Source of the DNA: Lineus longissimus
Taxonomy: Eukaryota; Nemertea; Pilidiophora; Heteronemertea; Lineidae
DNA length: 64,000 bases
Reading direction: 5' to 3'
Assembly: GCF_910592395.1 (NCBI RefSeq)
Contig: NC_088326.1
Location: forward strand, 4,405,001-4,469,000
In this document: one piece after another, positions 11,238 through 22,250 of the stretch
Layout: the number at the start of each line of letters is the position of its first letter
Numbering within the stretch: position 1 is the stretch's first letter
Program-made: the position numbers and the translations under genes
The notes under the pieces: model-generated
Seen by the model: only the letters and a program-made list of their open reading frames with translations
Told to the model about the DNA's origin: nothing
The model's database searches: none

Positions 11238-11478
11238 TTAAAGGCCTACGCTGTTCGTTAAAAATGTTGAATTTGTAATTGAATTTGAAAATTTTCAATT
11301 GGGTTAATACATGCTGAATATAATTTTCAGCATTGCCTTTTTGTAGACATATATACAAATACTATAAATACAAACTTTCAACAAATTCGTATTCATAATA
11401 TCTGCACTACGGCATTGTGTAGTAGTGGATTTCTCTTCAACTGGACCACCAGTAATCATGAACGGTGCACCCCTTTAA
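11238..11478 (+). mobile_element. MITE, AGGCCTAC...CCCTTTAA family
   Basis: Same family as 1053-1294. Begins AAGGCCTACGCTGTTCG after TTTA and ends GGTGCACCCCTTTAA. This is the best preserved copy, with TTAA-type borders on both sides. Confidence 0.7.
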
Positions 11479-11888
11479 CACTTCCATGGCCAGAACCCCC
11501 CAAATTCAGACCACTTACCTTGTCCATATTCTACTCTAGTTTCGCACAACCAACGTCCACTGTAGTAAGCTAGTGTATGTGTACATTTTGGTAGGCCCAC
11601 GGCGGGAGTGAGTTTCTTCAGGCCTATACCTGATTGACCAGCAGCCTCAATGGCAATAATAGCCGCACTTACACCACCTGAAAATGGACCACCAATCTTG
11701 GTTCGGGAACCAATGCCGCACCATCGAAAATCCACCAAGCGCTTACACCAGCGCTGTAGCTAGTTATAAAATCCGGCTACAGATGGCGCGCAAACAATAA
11801 GCAGAACGCAGAAAGCCTAGGCAGAAAGCGCCATTTCGAAAGCGCCGCCTGGAGCCGAACCATCTAACTAGCTAATTGCCGATCCATT

Positions 11889-12067
11889 TGCGCTTACACC
11901 ACGACAATGCCGAGCTTTTAACAAGCCGGGCGAATTTGGACCATCAAGCTTGGTGGGACAAATTCGCTCGGCAATTTGTATCGGCAATGGATTGCCGAAC
12001 CAATTTGTCGCGGCAATGTGGTGGTGTAAGTGCAATTGGTCCACCAATATTTCGTGGTGTAAGCGCA
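11889..12067. mobile_element. Foldback MITE with GCGCTTACACCACGA ends
   Basis: TGCGCTTACACCACGA at the left is exactly complementary to TCGTGGTGTAAGCGCA at the right. Inner parts repeat AATTTG/GGCAAT motifs in inverted order. Related ends occur at about 11660-11760. Noncoding. Confidence 0.75.
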
Positions 12068-12289
12068 GCTATAGAAGGCCTAAAAATTACCCCATTACAA
12101 GGCCTAGAATGTAAAGATCTGGCTGGACGTTAGGAGTGAGAAACTAAAGTATCTTTTGTAATTATTTTTTTGTGATCCAGGGCTAATAATGCATTTGGTG
12201 CCTCAACCCTGGAAATTGTATGTCACTTGTAATCTTTGTATTTCTGAGTTAAAATGAAATAAAATTTCATTTAATTTAAATTCAGACCC

Positions 12290-12545
12290 CCAGAGCCAGA
12301 GAAAAGATCCTATTGGAGATATAATAGCTGCATAAGGTCATCTGAAATAGCTTCTCAAAGACTGATCAAGTGATCAGTCACTGACCTGTCACAGGGATCA
12401 AGCTGCAATCACGCGTTTGATACAGATAAAAAGTCGCTGAGATCACCATTATTTGTCACTGCAAACAAGCGATTTTTGTTGCATGCAATATATATTGTAG
12501 GTCGCAGTGACTTAAAATGTTCATTTGCGGGGCACTTCTTATTGC
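12290..12545. mobile_element. Dispersed repeat related to 14310-14540 and 51280-51550
   Basis: Shares GCAATC, GTCACTGCAAACAAGCGATT and AGGTCGCAGTGAC motifs with two other places in the window. Ends are not clear, so the class is open (MITE-like). Confidence 0.45.
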
Positions 12546-12554
12546 TGAAAGTTT

Positions 12555-13010
12555 TTTTTGTGCAGATTTGCTGTAATGTCTAGCAAAGATTTGCTGAGCA
12601 CAGATTTGCCGTAATGTCCATTACAGATTTGCTGAGCACAGATTTGCCGTAATGTCTAGCACAGATTTGCTGTAATGTCCATTACAGATTTGCCATAATG
12701 TCTAGCACAGATTTGCTGTAATGTCCATTACAGATTTGCCATAATGTCTAGCACAGATTTGCTGTAATGTCCATTACAGATTTGCCATAATGTCTAGCAC
12801 AGATTTGCTGTAATGTCTAGCACAGATTTGTTGTAATGTCTAGCACAGATTTGTTGTAATGTCTTGCGCAGATTAGCCGTAACGTCAAGCACAGATTTGC
12901 TGTAATGTCAAGCACAGATTTGCTGTAATGTCAAGCACAGATTTGCCGTAATGTCATGTGCAGATTTGCAGTAAGTATCATGTGCAGATTTGCCAAAATG
13001 TCACGGTCAT
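12555..13010 (+). repeat. Minisatellite, unit about 22-23 bp
   Basis: Roughly twenty units of CAGATTTGCTGTAATGTC plus TAG/CAT variants, decaying toward both ends. Noncoding. Confidence 0.9.
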
Positions 13011-13841
13011 GGGAGTAAGAAAAATCACCATATCACACCTTTTTTGTGCCTTGAGCAGAACCAAATGACAAGCGTCCTATTGATCCTGCATGTACTGACT
13101 AGTTAACAGTTACCATGGAAACAGCACCTGTTAATACAGAAATTGGGATACGGACATGTAATAATACAAAATCTCTTGTTATGAGTCATAAAGTGCAGTC
13201 TGCATTAAAGAGATCCAGTCGTGGCACTAAATCTTTATTTAGACTAGCTGAATGTAGTAAAAATAACTAAGTTGGTGATTACCTCTTATGCAGTTCAGTG
13301 ACTGGAGTCAGTAATGTTATGCAACGTTATGCAATGTTACCCAGATGCCCAGCTCGCATAATCAACTACCTGAGGGAAACTTGATACTGCTAAGATTTAT
13401 CAATGGAAGCTTATTCCCGCCTTAGGTTTTAACCGGGCCGTTCAAAACTCCTAATTTTTATAAACGTTTCGTGATAGGTTTCCTTAAAAGACCTATGTCC
13501 TTCGTTAAAATCGATTAAATAATCTGCTTTCATCAGCTAATGCAGCAAACTAATGGACACAAAAAATCTATTTTTACATTTTCACTGTAGGCCTTGGATA
13601 TGATGTGTGTAACATACTCACTTAACTAGGTTCATTTCATCAACACACTTTCATTACTTTTTGATTTGATTTATGCACAAAAATATTCTAATATGAATAT
13701 AATAATTTATAATTTGGATTTAGTCTTCGGGAGAGTAATCCCCTTCCCCACCCCCTTCTTCATAAACATAACATTATACGAGGAACTAGAATATCTGTAT
13801 CAGCACCTTTCCATGGAGCATTCAGTGAAGTCACACCCACC
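13011..13841. other. Intergenic, nothing recognised
   Basis: No long frame, motif or clear repeat supported. Confidence 0.4.
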
Positions 13842-14053
13842 TTAAAGGGACAATATAGGCAGCAGCTAGGCAGGCAAGATAAAGTTACACAAAGTCGCCA
13901 ATAGGGGTTTCTCACATCTCACAGTACGTCAAAATGATTCACGCTTGTACGAGGAATATATTTAGTGTTGAATCTGACATAACCCAGTGCCCTTACAGTG
14001 TATATTAGTCACCTGAAGATGGCCAAATTAACCCCTCTGCTGCTGTCTATGGC
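13842..14053 (+). mobile_element. MITE, AGGGACAATATAGGC family
   Basis: Begins TTAAAGGGACAATATAGGC and ends near CTGCTGTCTATGGCC. A complete copy is at 35613-35834; a fragment is joined to a SINE near 56845-56960. TTAA-type left border. Confidence 0.7.
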
Positions 14054-14847
14054 CAATGCTGTTCGTTAAAAATTTGAAAAAAATTGTGCACCGTTGACAT
14101 TTCTGTTTACCATACAGCTGTGATTTAAGTTGCATATTTATGCTGCGCTTAACCCACGGTGTGAATGCCTTACTCAGTATCTATAGAATGCCATTGGATA
14201 AAACCGAACACACCACTGACAATTTTCCTGCGGCAGAACGCAAAACTTTCCTCGAGTCACACTGTGTGTAAAGAAACTGCAAACAAGCATTTTTTATTGC
14301 TGCAAACTGCAACAACTATCGCTGCCATGAGTGATAAAAAGATAAATCTCGTTTGCGGGTAACATTACTAATCGATGGGTTTGTTACCGATTGCAGGACG
14401 CCATGATCTCGTGATTCTTGTCGCAAGCACCCGTGATGACAACTGCAAACAAGAGATTCTTGTTGTCGCATGCGACCATGATTGCAGGTCGCAGTGACAA
14501 AAGTTGCACATCTGCAGGGCACCAACATGCTGTGCAAAAACCTGTGGTGACAATTTTTTGGCCCGAATCACGCCTGCCAGAAGATTAGGCCTAAAAATAC
14601 TGATGAACCCACTAATAGATCTTCCATATCTCAAATAGCACTTCCTTAACCACCGCAAAATTAGCAAAAATATTCGCCTAGCAAATATAAGATATACAAT
14701 ATTCACTTTATAAACACTTAACCACCCAACAACGGCATAAAATATATAATATTCAACTCATGAGGCACAGAAATATATATGTTTAACGCTACCCGCATTG
14801 ACGTATCTCTGAGTAGACTACATGACTATAAGGAAGTGTACATCGGT
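14054..14847. other. Intergenic with MITE-like sequence
   Basis: 14310-14540 carries the GCAACAAG/GCATGCGACC/AGGTCGCAGTGAC motifs also seen at 12290-12545 and 51280-51550. No gene recognised. Confidence 0.4.
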
Positions 14848-15200
14848 TACCGCACACGAAAGGAGCCTTGTGGTTAACACTGCTGGCTACCACACAATAG
14901 GGCCCGGGTTCGATCCCGGGAGAACCCAGGATTGTATTTCTGGATGAACCGGCGTGGCTTTCAAGGAACAAATATTCCTGGCTCTTCACAGTCCTTTGAA
15001 TGAGACTTAAAACTGAGGTTCCTGGTATCTGGTGTCCAGGTTAAAGACCCCACCTAGTGAGAAACATGAGTAGTTTGCGTGGACTCAACCTCTGGCTGCA
15101 GTCAGAGTCATTAGGCCAATACACTCAATAGGTGCCCAACCATAGTTGCACGCTTAAACGCTCATCCCGCCTTGGAGGAGGAAGTGCAGAGGAAGAAGAA
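14848..15200 (+). mobile_element. tRNA-derived SINE, second copy
   Basis: Body matches the copy at 2250-2660 (ACCCAGGATTG, AAAGACCCCACC, CTGCAGTCAGAGTCA). The B-box-like GGGTTCGATCCCGGG is well preserved; the A box has decayed to GCCTTGTGGTTAA. Confidence 0.8.
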
Positions 15201-15438
15201 GGTCACCGCACAAAACCGAAATTTTTTCTTGTTGCTAGGTTCATGAAGACTACCTGACAACCGCAATGCACAAATGTTTGCAATGTAAGAAAACCACTCA
15301 TTAAGGTGGTAAAATCCTATTTTTGCCGCTTCCACATGTTCTATTTATAGAAGTACCTCCCTTAGAGGAGACCACTCTTAGCACGGCACCCTATCTATAA
15401 GGAACATTATTTTCGTTCCCAAATAGGTTGATTCAATA

Positions 15439-15525
15439 CAATTGAACCTCTGTAATCAGGACGCCTTCCTAATAAGGACAACATTTGTCAGTCCAAAGGG
15501 TGTCCTTAATAGAGAGGTTCGACTG
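15439..15525 (+). mobile_element. pogo-like MITE, short copy
   Basis: TA-CAATTGAACCTC at the left and GAGGTTCGACTG-TA at the right, with a single inner block (GTCAGTCCAAAGGG). Confidence 0.7.
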
Positions 15526-15826
15526 TACTAAAATTAAATCAATGATTCATCTGTGGAAATTTCAAGACTTCATCACATCAAGAAAGCACTGAAATACTTC
15601 AAGACAGAAATTCTATGCGTAAAAATGTTCAGAGAAACTCTGCAGTCAGAGCGGTGTCTGGTAACAATGAAAATTGGTGCGAGGTAACCGATGTACACCA
15701 CAGCAGGACCATATAAATAATCTCACTTTTCGAACGTCCACTCCCACCTCGTGGCACATATGAAAGTATCAACATACCTCTATACCCTCCCTCTCCTTTA
15801 TGTTTCCTTGAGGAACAATATAAGGG

Positions 15827-16028
15827 TTAACCCATTCACTGCGGGCGACGTGCACAGTACGTCATGTACATGGTCCTATACTGTGCGCATGACGTGCATA
15901 GTTTGTCATGCCCGTCTAAAATACAAATTTACCAGCACGTGGTCACACCCTCTGTGCTGTTCATCGCTGTTATCGAATGTCTGCACATGGCGGCGGATGA
16001 AAAATGGCTGCCGCAGCGAAAAGGTTAA
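15827..16028. mobile_element. piggyBac-like MITE with TTAA duplication
   Basis: TTAA-CCCATTCACTGCGGGC at the left and GCCGCAGCGAAAAGG-TTAA at the right. Confidence 0.65.
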
Positions 16029-16178
16029 CTCTTAGTTGTTTCGTAAATCTTTGACAACCTTTCCAATACAAAACAGGTTTTAGAATTTCGCTCGTGTTTA
16101 CATGTTGCATGGTTCAGGTTTTCTTCCGCCTTGCTTTGACATATTGTTTTGGCAGTATAGTGACGAGATTCTTGACCG

Positions 16179-16594
16179 TTAATACTTTCAGAGCCAGCTT
16201 TTCGACCCCAAACACCCCCTTTTCAAACCCACAGGGATAAAGATCAAATAAGGGTTTTAGCAATAGCTTCCTCAAGACCAGAGCTTGCTCAATTAACAGA
16301 GAAAAGACTCCTACACCCCTCTAGCTGTGTTTTGCTTTTCCGGTAGATAAGTGACAAAAAGTGACCAAAATGACCCCCTTTTCAGCAGCCCCTGACCCCC
16401 TCAAAATACTCCAGAAGTCAGAATCTTTTTACAACTGATTTCAACGCAGAAAATAATTCTGATCAGTTCTTTTATCAACCTAAAGATGGCGTTTAATTTT
16501 GAAGTTTTAATGTTGAGGCATTTAGAGAACTAATAATTGGCCTGGGGGTGGGGTATTTTGGGAAAAAAATGTCGGATGGCGCTGAGAGTGTTAA
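16179..16594. mobile_element. piggyBac-like MITE with TTAA duplication
   Basis: TTAA at both borders with TACTTTCAGAGCCAGC and GGCGCTGAGAGTG as imperfect inverted ends. Confidence 0.6.
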
Positions 16595-16948
16595 GAATCT
16601 ATATGAACATGAAAAGGTTTAGATCCATTGAAGGGGAGGGTTTTCGATATACCTTGATACTAGCATTGGTGATGGAAGCTTATATGTTTGACTCATAGAG
16701 CACAAAAGATTCCTGTGTCCTGTCACGATGAATGGTGCAACTCTGACCTTGGTCCCCAGCACCAGGTAACGAGTTCAGCGAATTCACCAGATCGCCAACC
16801 TAGAAAAAGGATAATAACTTCAGATAAAATTCAGTGTCAATCCTTAACATGGACAAGATGATGAACGAAAACTAAATAACTCTAAATAGAAATTTGAGGC
16901 TTTCTAGCCCTAGAGATCACAAACGTGCATCGCTAAAGAACGACAATA

Positions 16949-18296
16949 ATGAAATGGCCAGGGCCATTGTGCTCACCTCATGTGGAGGACAGATGGATAA
17001 AGAGCATGGTATTGTGTCATGTAGTGTTAGGTTTGATCTAGGTCCAAGCAATTACAATTTCCCCAAAATGGCCAATTTACAGTACATTCGACCTCTGTGA
17101 CCTTGAAAAGTAGGTCAAATCAAAGAAGACCCGGGTGACACATTGAATGGTTGTTAGAATTAGATGTACCTATGATATAAAATTGGTGCCAATCGGGCAA
17201 GTCATTACTAGGAATAATGGCATTTTGAAGAATTTAGGATTTTGCCCCCTCCCTGGAGGCCAAACGGCAAATCAGATCGCACCAAACTTCGGTACCTGAG
17301 ATCACCTGACCAAGGGGTACATGTGTACTTAATTTGTGATCAATAATCATTGCAGTTAAGAAATGTGCCATAGTTACAGCCTGACGGCGAATTTACGCCA
17401 TTTGACCTCTGTGACCTTGACAAGAAGGTCAAATTAAAAACCTGTGTGACATATACTGTATGGTGGTTAGATGTACCCATGATATCAAATTGGTGGCAAT
17501 CGGGCAAGAAGTTAAGGAATAATCACATTTTTTAAGGTTTTTGGATTTTGCCCCCTGGTGGTAAAGTGGTGAATCATATTGGACATAACTTCGGTCCCTG
17601 AGATCACCTGACTAAGGGGTAAATGTGTACCAAATTTGGTATCAATAGTCATTGCAGTTAAGAAACGTGCCATAGTTACGGCCTGATGGCGAATTTACGC
17701 CATTTGACCTCTGTGACCTTGACAAGAAGGTCAAATTAAAAACCTGTGTGACATATACTGTATGGTGGTTAGATGTACCCATGATATCAAATTGGTGGCA
17801 ATCGGGCAAGAAGTTAAGGAATAATCACATTTTTAAGGTTTTTGGATTTTGCCCCCTGGTGGTCAAGTGGTGAATCATATTGGACCAAACTTCAGTCCCT
17901 GAGATCACCTGACTAAGGGGTAAATGTGTACCAAATTTGGTAGCAATAGTCATTGCAGTTTAGAAACGTGCCATCGTTACATCCTAACGGCCAATTTACA
18001 CCATTTGACCTCTGTGACCTTGAAAAGGAGGTCAAATCAAAAACCCGGAGGATATATGATGCACCTTTGCTAGAAGTACCTACCATATTTTTTTCAAAAT
18101 TTCCCGACTACCATTAAGGGAGATATTGCATATTTTCACTTTTAACGTTTGGCCCCCTGGTGGCCAAACCATGAAACGAATCGGACCGAAACTTGGTCTC
18201 CAAGGTGTCATTACATAAGGGTACATGTGTACCAAGTTTCAACTCAATAGCTCTAACAGTTACGAAACGTGCCCTGCTAACGGACGACGGACGACT

Positions 18297-18348
<52 letters not shown>

Positions 18349-18404
18349 ACGACGGACGCCACGGTATGGGATAAGCTCACCTCTGCTAAGAGGTGAGCTA
18401 AAAA
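16949..18404 (+). mobile_element. Helitron-like element with microsatellite and terminal hairpin
   Basis: The left part begins with AATGGCCAGGGCCATT followed by GTGCTCACCTCATG. The right part ends with hairpin GCTCACCTCTGCTAAGAGGTG then AGCTAAAA, directly after a (CGA)n microsatellite at 18288-18358. The body has about four diverged units of about 300 bp (GACCTCTGTGACCTTGA, GGTCAAAT, CCCCCTGGTGG, GATCACCTGA). Left motif, repeated core, microsatellite and right hairpin recall the nonautonomous Helitron-like elements of marine invertebrates. No Rep/helicase frame. A second element of the same plan is at 29855-33271. Confidence 0.55.
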
Positions 18405-18436
18405 CCAAAATGCCCATTTCCTTACAAGAAATGGCC

Positions 18437-18623
18437 ATTTTGTTAGTTCATACTTACCTATGGAACACTTTTGCATGTTACTCCATTTGGGCTCAAACAC
18501 AAGAGTATCCCTTTAATTTTCTAAAGGGAGAACTGAGTTAACAGCTCGGCCGCCAGGCGGCGCCCTGACCGATCCCGCGAGATCGCGCCGATCTCATGCC
18601 GCCATATTTAGTCTTTACTCTTG
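18437..18623. repeat. DIRS inverted terminal repeat (YR side)
   Basis: Reverse complement of 24776-24951 with few differences (AACACTTTTGCATGTTACTC, AGCTCGGCCGCCAGGCGG). It extends outward to about 18406 with the AAATGG...TTACAAG palindrome also present in the internal complementary region. Confidence 0.9.
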
Positions 18624-18670
18624 AGCGTTAATAAAGAGTATGTCCCGTTTGTGGGGACGGCGGGAGGGCC

Positions 18671-18767
18671 GTGTTCCATAGGTAAGTATGAACTAACAAA
18701 ATGGCCATTTCTTGTAAGGAAATGGCCATTTTGTTAGTTCATACTTACCTATGGAACACTTTTGCAT
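18671..18767. repeat. DIRS internal complementary region
   Basis: Near-perfect palindrome centred at about 18715 (GTTCCATAGGTAAGTATG ... CATACTTACCTATGGAAC). It is complementary to the outer edges of the terminal repeats, as expected for the template that joins DIRS ends during circle formation. Confidence 0.88.
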
Positions 18768-19197
18768 CGAATCCCAGCAACCTATTGGAGGTGGGAAACG
18801 AGGACTTACCTAAGGCTGAGCTGTTGTTCCATCCAGGAGGCACCACCGGCATATTAGCTAAGGAGGACCGCCAGGGGAAAGAAATGGGGAGAACCGGAGG
18901 ACCGGTATTTTGATCTCGGTATTACAATCATATTATAGAGAGTAATAGACCCATTCTCCGGAAAGCGCTAGAATTGCGTAATAAAACCATCTTCTTTCCG
19001 GCAACAGAGCTTAGAGCAAGTAAGGCATGTTGAAGGGTGTAGAATGAGTTATTGCTAAACAACAATAAGAAATTGCGTCCTTTCTAGTCTACTAGGGGTT
19101 GCCTGGATGTTGAAGATAGGGCATATCAAAAATGGCGCAAGATGCGCGTTTGACTCTTCAATCGGGCTTCCCCCCCCCTTTTTTGATCTAGCCAGGA

Positions 19198-20304
19198 TCA
19201 AACAACATGCCCCGCAGACACAATCGGGCCGATTGTGTGCATGCCATCTACGAGGGAAGAAACGTCTCGTAGGTAGAAACGAGAGAATGTGGAGTGATTA
19301 CTCCAACATGCAGCGGAAACGACTTCTTGAAGAGCAACTCCTCGGTAGTTAGCCCAGGAGGTGGCTAGTGCTCTAACTTCGTGCGCTGAGATGTTAGCTA
19401 GCGCACGAAGATCAGAGGAAGTCTTCAAGGTGTTGTAGGAAAGACGAATAGTCTCCACAATCCACCTTGAAATAGTGGCGGCCGCTATCTCTCGTTTATT
19501 TCCCTCCTTATAGGACAAAAACAAACGCTCTCTCCCCTGGCGGATACCGGGAGGTTTTGTCCTATTTATGTAGAACTTTAGGGCCCTGACGGGACATAAA
19601 GTTCTGTCAGGAAGATCATAAGAGATCGTTCCTGACAGAGAGGGAATAGTAACCGGGGGCCGAGAGGCGGCCGGTCCCTGGTTCTTCGCCAGAAATCCTG
19701 GTATAAAAGCCAGGATAACCTCCCCTCCCTCTCTAAAAGCCAGCTTCTTAAAAGAAAGTGCATGGAGCTCTGATCTCCGTTGGGCGGTAGCCAAGGCTAC
19801 TAGAAAGACCGTTTTGAGTGTCAGATATTTCATGGATGAAATAGACATGGGTTCAAAAGGATGCCTCATGAGCACCTTAAGGACAACAGAAAGGTCCCAT
19901 TTGGGGGTGTTGTGAACCGGTCTAGGACGCTCTAATAACATTCCTCTGAAAAGAGGGGTTATTTGGTCCTCCCAACGAAGATCCCAGGTGCTTAAAACAC
20001 GGAGGGTAGAAGCGATGGCGGACTTGTACCCTTTTATAGCCGTGACAGATAGTTGTCTTTCCGTGAATAATTCAATAAGGAAATCAACTAATCTGTATAT
20101 AGAGGGAGAGATCGGATTAACTCCGTTCTCCCTGCACCAGGAAGTGAAGGTAGACCACTTTCCTTGATACACATCAAGGGTAGACCCCCTTTGAGGTGCG
20201 GACATGCGCTTGACAGCGATGTCCGAAAAGCCTCTCTGGTGGAGATGCAACTGGATAAGTTCCAGGCGTGAAACTTGAAAAATCCAGGGTTCTGGTGGTA
20301 GCAT
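19198..20304 (-). CDS. DIRS tyrosine recombinase (YR)
   Basis: I place the start at the methionine of MLPPEPWIF (20304), giving 368 residues. The same frame is open far upstream (to 22110), but there it lies opposite another reading of the RT gene and looks noncoding. The N-terminal core-binding part has GKWSTFTSWCRENGV. The catalytic part has AQRRSELHAL (first Arg), AHEVRALATSW (His-x-x-Arg) and CWSNHSTFSRFYLRD (Tyr nucleophile), so the R-H-R-Y set is complete. It overlaps the 3' end of the RT frame by about 217 nt, as usual in DIRS. Predicted to integrate the cDNA circle. Confidence 0.9.
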   Translation of the reverse strand: MLPPEPWIFQVSRLELIQLHLHQRGFSDIAVKRMSAPQRGSTLDVYQGKWSTFTSWCRENGVNPISPSIYRLVDFLIELFTERQLSVTAIKGYKSAIASTLRVLSTWDLRWEDQITPLFRGMLLERPRPVHNTPKWDLSVVLKVLMRHPFEPMSISSMKYLTLKTVFLVALATAQRRSELHALSFKKLAFREGGEVILAFIPGFLAKNQGPAASRPPVTIPSLSGTISYDLPDRTLCPVRALKFYINRTKPPGIRQGRERLFLSYKEGNKREIAAATISRWIVETIRLSYNTLKTSSDLRALANISAHEVRALATSWANYRGVALQEVVSAACWSNHSTFSRFYLRDVSSLVDGMHTIGPIVSAGHVV

Positions 20305-22250
20305 CTCCCCAGGGGGTGCCACAGGAGGTGCTTCCAAGTAGGAAGACTCCTGGGGTGATCTATCAGGAGCTCCAGCAATGCTGGGAACCAGGCCTGATTT
20401 GGCCAGCAAGGTGCGATGAGAGTTATTCTCACCGGATGGCTGGTCAAGATCTTGTTCAGGACTGGTTGGATGAGAGGGAGGGGTGGAAACGCATATGCGT
20501 TCAGCCCGACCCAAGAGGCTGTAAGGCTGTCGACTTCCAGGGCCTCTTCGTCCGGAAGTGGAGAGTAATAGATGGGAAGGCGATTGTTCAGCCTGGTGGC
20601 GAACAGATCTACCTTCGGAGATTGCCAAAGGCGACAAAGGTCGTCTACAATCTCCTGATGGAGTGTCCACTCTGTCTGAACTAGCTTGTTCTGACGGGAC
20701 AGGGCGTCGGCAAGGATGTTGCGATTGCCCGGTATGTGTCTGGCACATATCGATACTCCAAGGTCGGCACAAAGATGGTAAAGCTCCCAAGTTAGCTGGC
20801 AAAGAATGCCGGACTTTGTGCCTCCCTGTCTCCTGACATATGCTACTACTGTAGAATTGTCGGAGAACAGGGTTACTCTCCGATTCTTCAGGCGAAGGGA
20901 AAGAGCCCTCACGGCAAGAAGGACAGCCTTCATTTCCAATATATTTATTGGAAGAATGGTCTCCTCCCTTGTCCATAGACCTCTTATGGACATGTCCCCG
21001 TTGTTCAGATGTGCTCCCCACCCTAGTAGGGAAGCATCTGTGAACAGGGACACTTCTGGGGGCGGTGGAGCAAGATCTACACCGCTTTGGAGACGAGTCT
21101 CCGACTCCCAGAAGTTCCAGACGTTCTTGAGTAGGTATTGAGGTATCAATACCAACTTGTCTAATGGGTCCCTGTGGGGTTTCCATAGAGACATTAGAAA
21201 CATCTGGATGGGACGCATATATAGACGGCCAAGGGGGATTTGGTCTGCTGCCGAATTCAGAAGTCCCAAAAGGCTCAAGCATCGCCTTGCGGGAGCTTGA
21301 GTCCTTCCTCTGAATTCTGCGACGAGATGAAGAATTTTCTTTATCCTGTCTAGGGGGGGCAGCATTTTCCCAATGGCCGTAAGGAACCGAACTCCAACGT
21401 AAACGAAGTCTTGGGATGGTATGAATTCTGACTTTGTTTCGTTGATAATCCAACCTGCGGAAACTACTTTTTGCTTTAGAACCTGAAGTTGTTGCAGTAG
21501 TAGTTCCCGCGATTTGCAACGGAGTAGCCAATCGTCTAGGTAGTGATGGAGCTTGAACCCCATCACGTGAAAGGGAGCGACGAAGGCTGTGACTATCATC
21601 GTAAAAATTAGGGGTGCCGATGCCAGACCGAACGGCAGGGCCCTGAATTGATACGTCTTTCCTTCGTAATGGAATCGAAGGAAGTGTTGATAGTCTGGAT
21701 GGATCGGTACATGTAAGTACGCATCCATTAAATCCATCGATACCGCCCAATCGTTGGGCTGTATCGCCGTTGCTATAGACCTGGTGGTTTCCATCTTGAA
21801 ATGAGGAACATTCAAGAAGGTGTTTAACCTGGAAAGGTCTATGATCAGCCTCCATGTCCCTGCTTTCTTGGGAACCAAGAAAACGTGGCTGTAAAAGCCG
21901 GGGGAGCATGGATCTTGAAGGACCTGGATAGCTTGCTTCTCCAGTAATGTCGCGACCTCTGCTTGGAGGGCAGAGGCCTTGACTGGGTCCTTCGGTGGCT
22001 GAACTGGGGTTGGATATATGGTAGTCGGGGGGGTACGGTTGAAATCTAGTTTCACTCCGTACCTCAACATGTTTGGGACTGGGGACCCCTTTGGGCACCA
22101 ATCGTCCCAAATGTCTGCAAATTTTTGCAGACGGCCCCCGACTACCGGAGTCGGCTCCTTTTTGCGTCCGGGAGGAGAAAGGAGGGGGGAGTCACCTCTT
22201 CCGGCCAGCACCCCTTGGGCGAAAGGAGTGCTTAGTCGGACCGGATCCAC
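20088..22250 (-). CDS. DIRS reverse transcriptase / RNase H / methyltransferase-like polyprotein
   Basis: 720 residues. RT motifs in order: TWRLIIDLSRLN, SMDLMDAYLHVPI, LPFGLASAPLIF and catalytic HHYLDDWLL (YLDD). RNase H follows: SLFTDASLLGWG, LEMKAVLLAV, LFSDNSTVV and ARHIPGNRNILADALSR. The tail (VDLFATRLNNRLP ... ASWVGLNAYAFPP ... APCWPNQAWF) matches the DIRS methyltransferase-like region. It begins inside the end of the gag frame (about 59 nt overlap), so reinitiation, frameshift or separate initiation is needed. Confidence 0.93.
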   Translation of the reverse strand: MDPVRLSTPFAQGVLAGRGDSPLLSPPGRKKEPTPVVGGRLQKFADIWDDWCPKGSPVPNMLRYGVKLDFNRTPPTTIYPTPVQPPKDPVKASALQAEVATLLEKQAIQVLQDPCSPGFYSHVFLVPKKAGTWRLIIDLSRLNTFLNVPHFKMETTRSIATAIQPNDWAVSMDLMDAYLHVPIHPDYQHFLRFHYEGKTYQFRALPFGLASAPLIFTMIVTAFVAPFHVMGFKLHHYLDDWLLRCKSRELLLQQLQVLKQKVVSAGWIINETKSEFIPSQDFVYVGVRFLTAIGKMLPPLDRIKKILHLVAEFRGRTQAPARRCLSLLGLLNSAADQIPLGRLYMRPIQMFLMSLWKPHRDPLDKLVLIPQYLLKNVWNFWESETRLQSGVDLAPPPPEVSLFTDASLLGWGAHLNNGDMSIRGLWTREETILPINILEMKAVLLAVRALSLRLKNRRVTLFSDNSTVVAYVRRQGGTKSGILCQLTWELYHLCADLGVSICARHIPGNRNILADALSRQNKLVQTEWTLHQEIVDDLCRLWQSPKVDLFATRLNNRLPIYYSPLPDEEALEVDSLTASWVGLNAYAFPPLPLIQPVLNKILTSHPVRITLIAPCWPNQAWFPALLELLIDHPRSLPTWKHLLWHPLGRCYHQNPGFFKFHAWNLSSCISTREAFRTSLSSACPHLKGGLPLMCIKESGLPSLPGAGRTELIRSLPLYTD

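Noticed and set aside
12555-13010. Possible CRISPR-like array
   Set aside because: Units are contiguous with no unique spacers, in a eukaryotic genome; it is a minisatellite.
18114-18500. Frames with long arginine runs on both strands
   Set aside because: Produced by the (CGA)n microsatellite of the Helitron-like element.
20268-21141. Plus-strand frames opposite the DIRS genes
   Set aside because: Antisense shadows of the RT and YR coding sequence.
20304-22110. Upstream part of the 970-codon minus-strand frame as a real protein
   Set aside because: It overlaps the RT/RNase H gene in another frame and shows no domain; only the part after 20304 matches YR.
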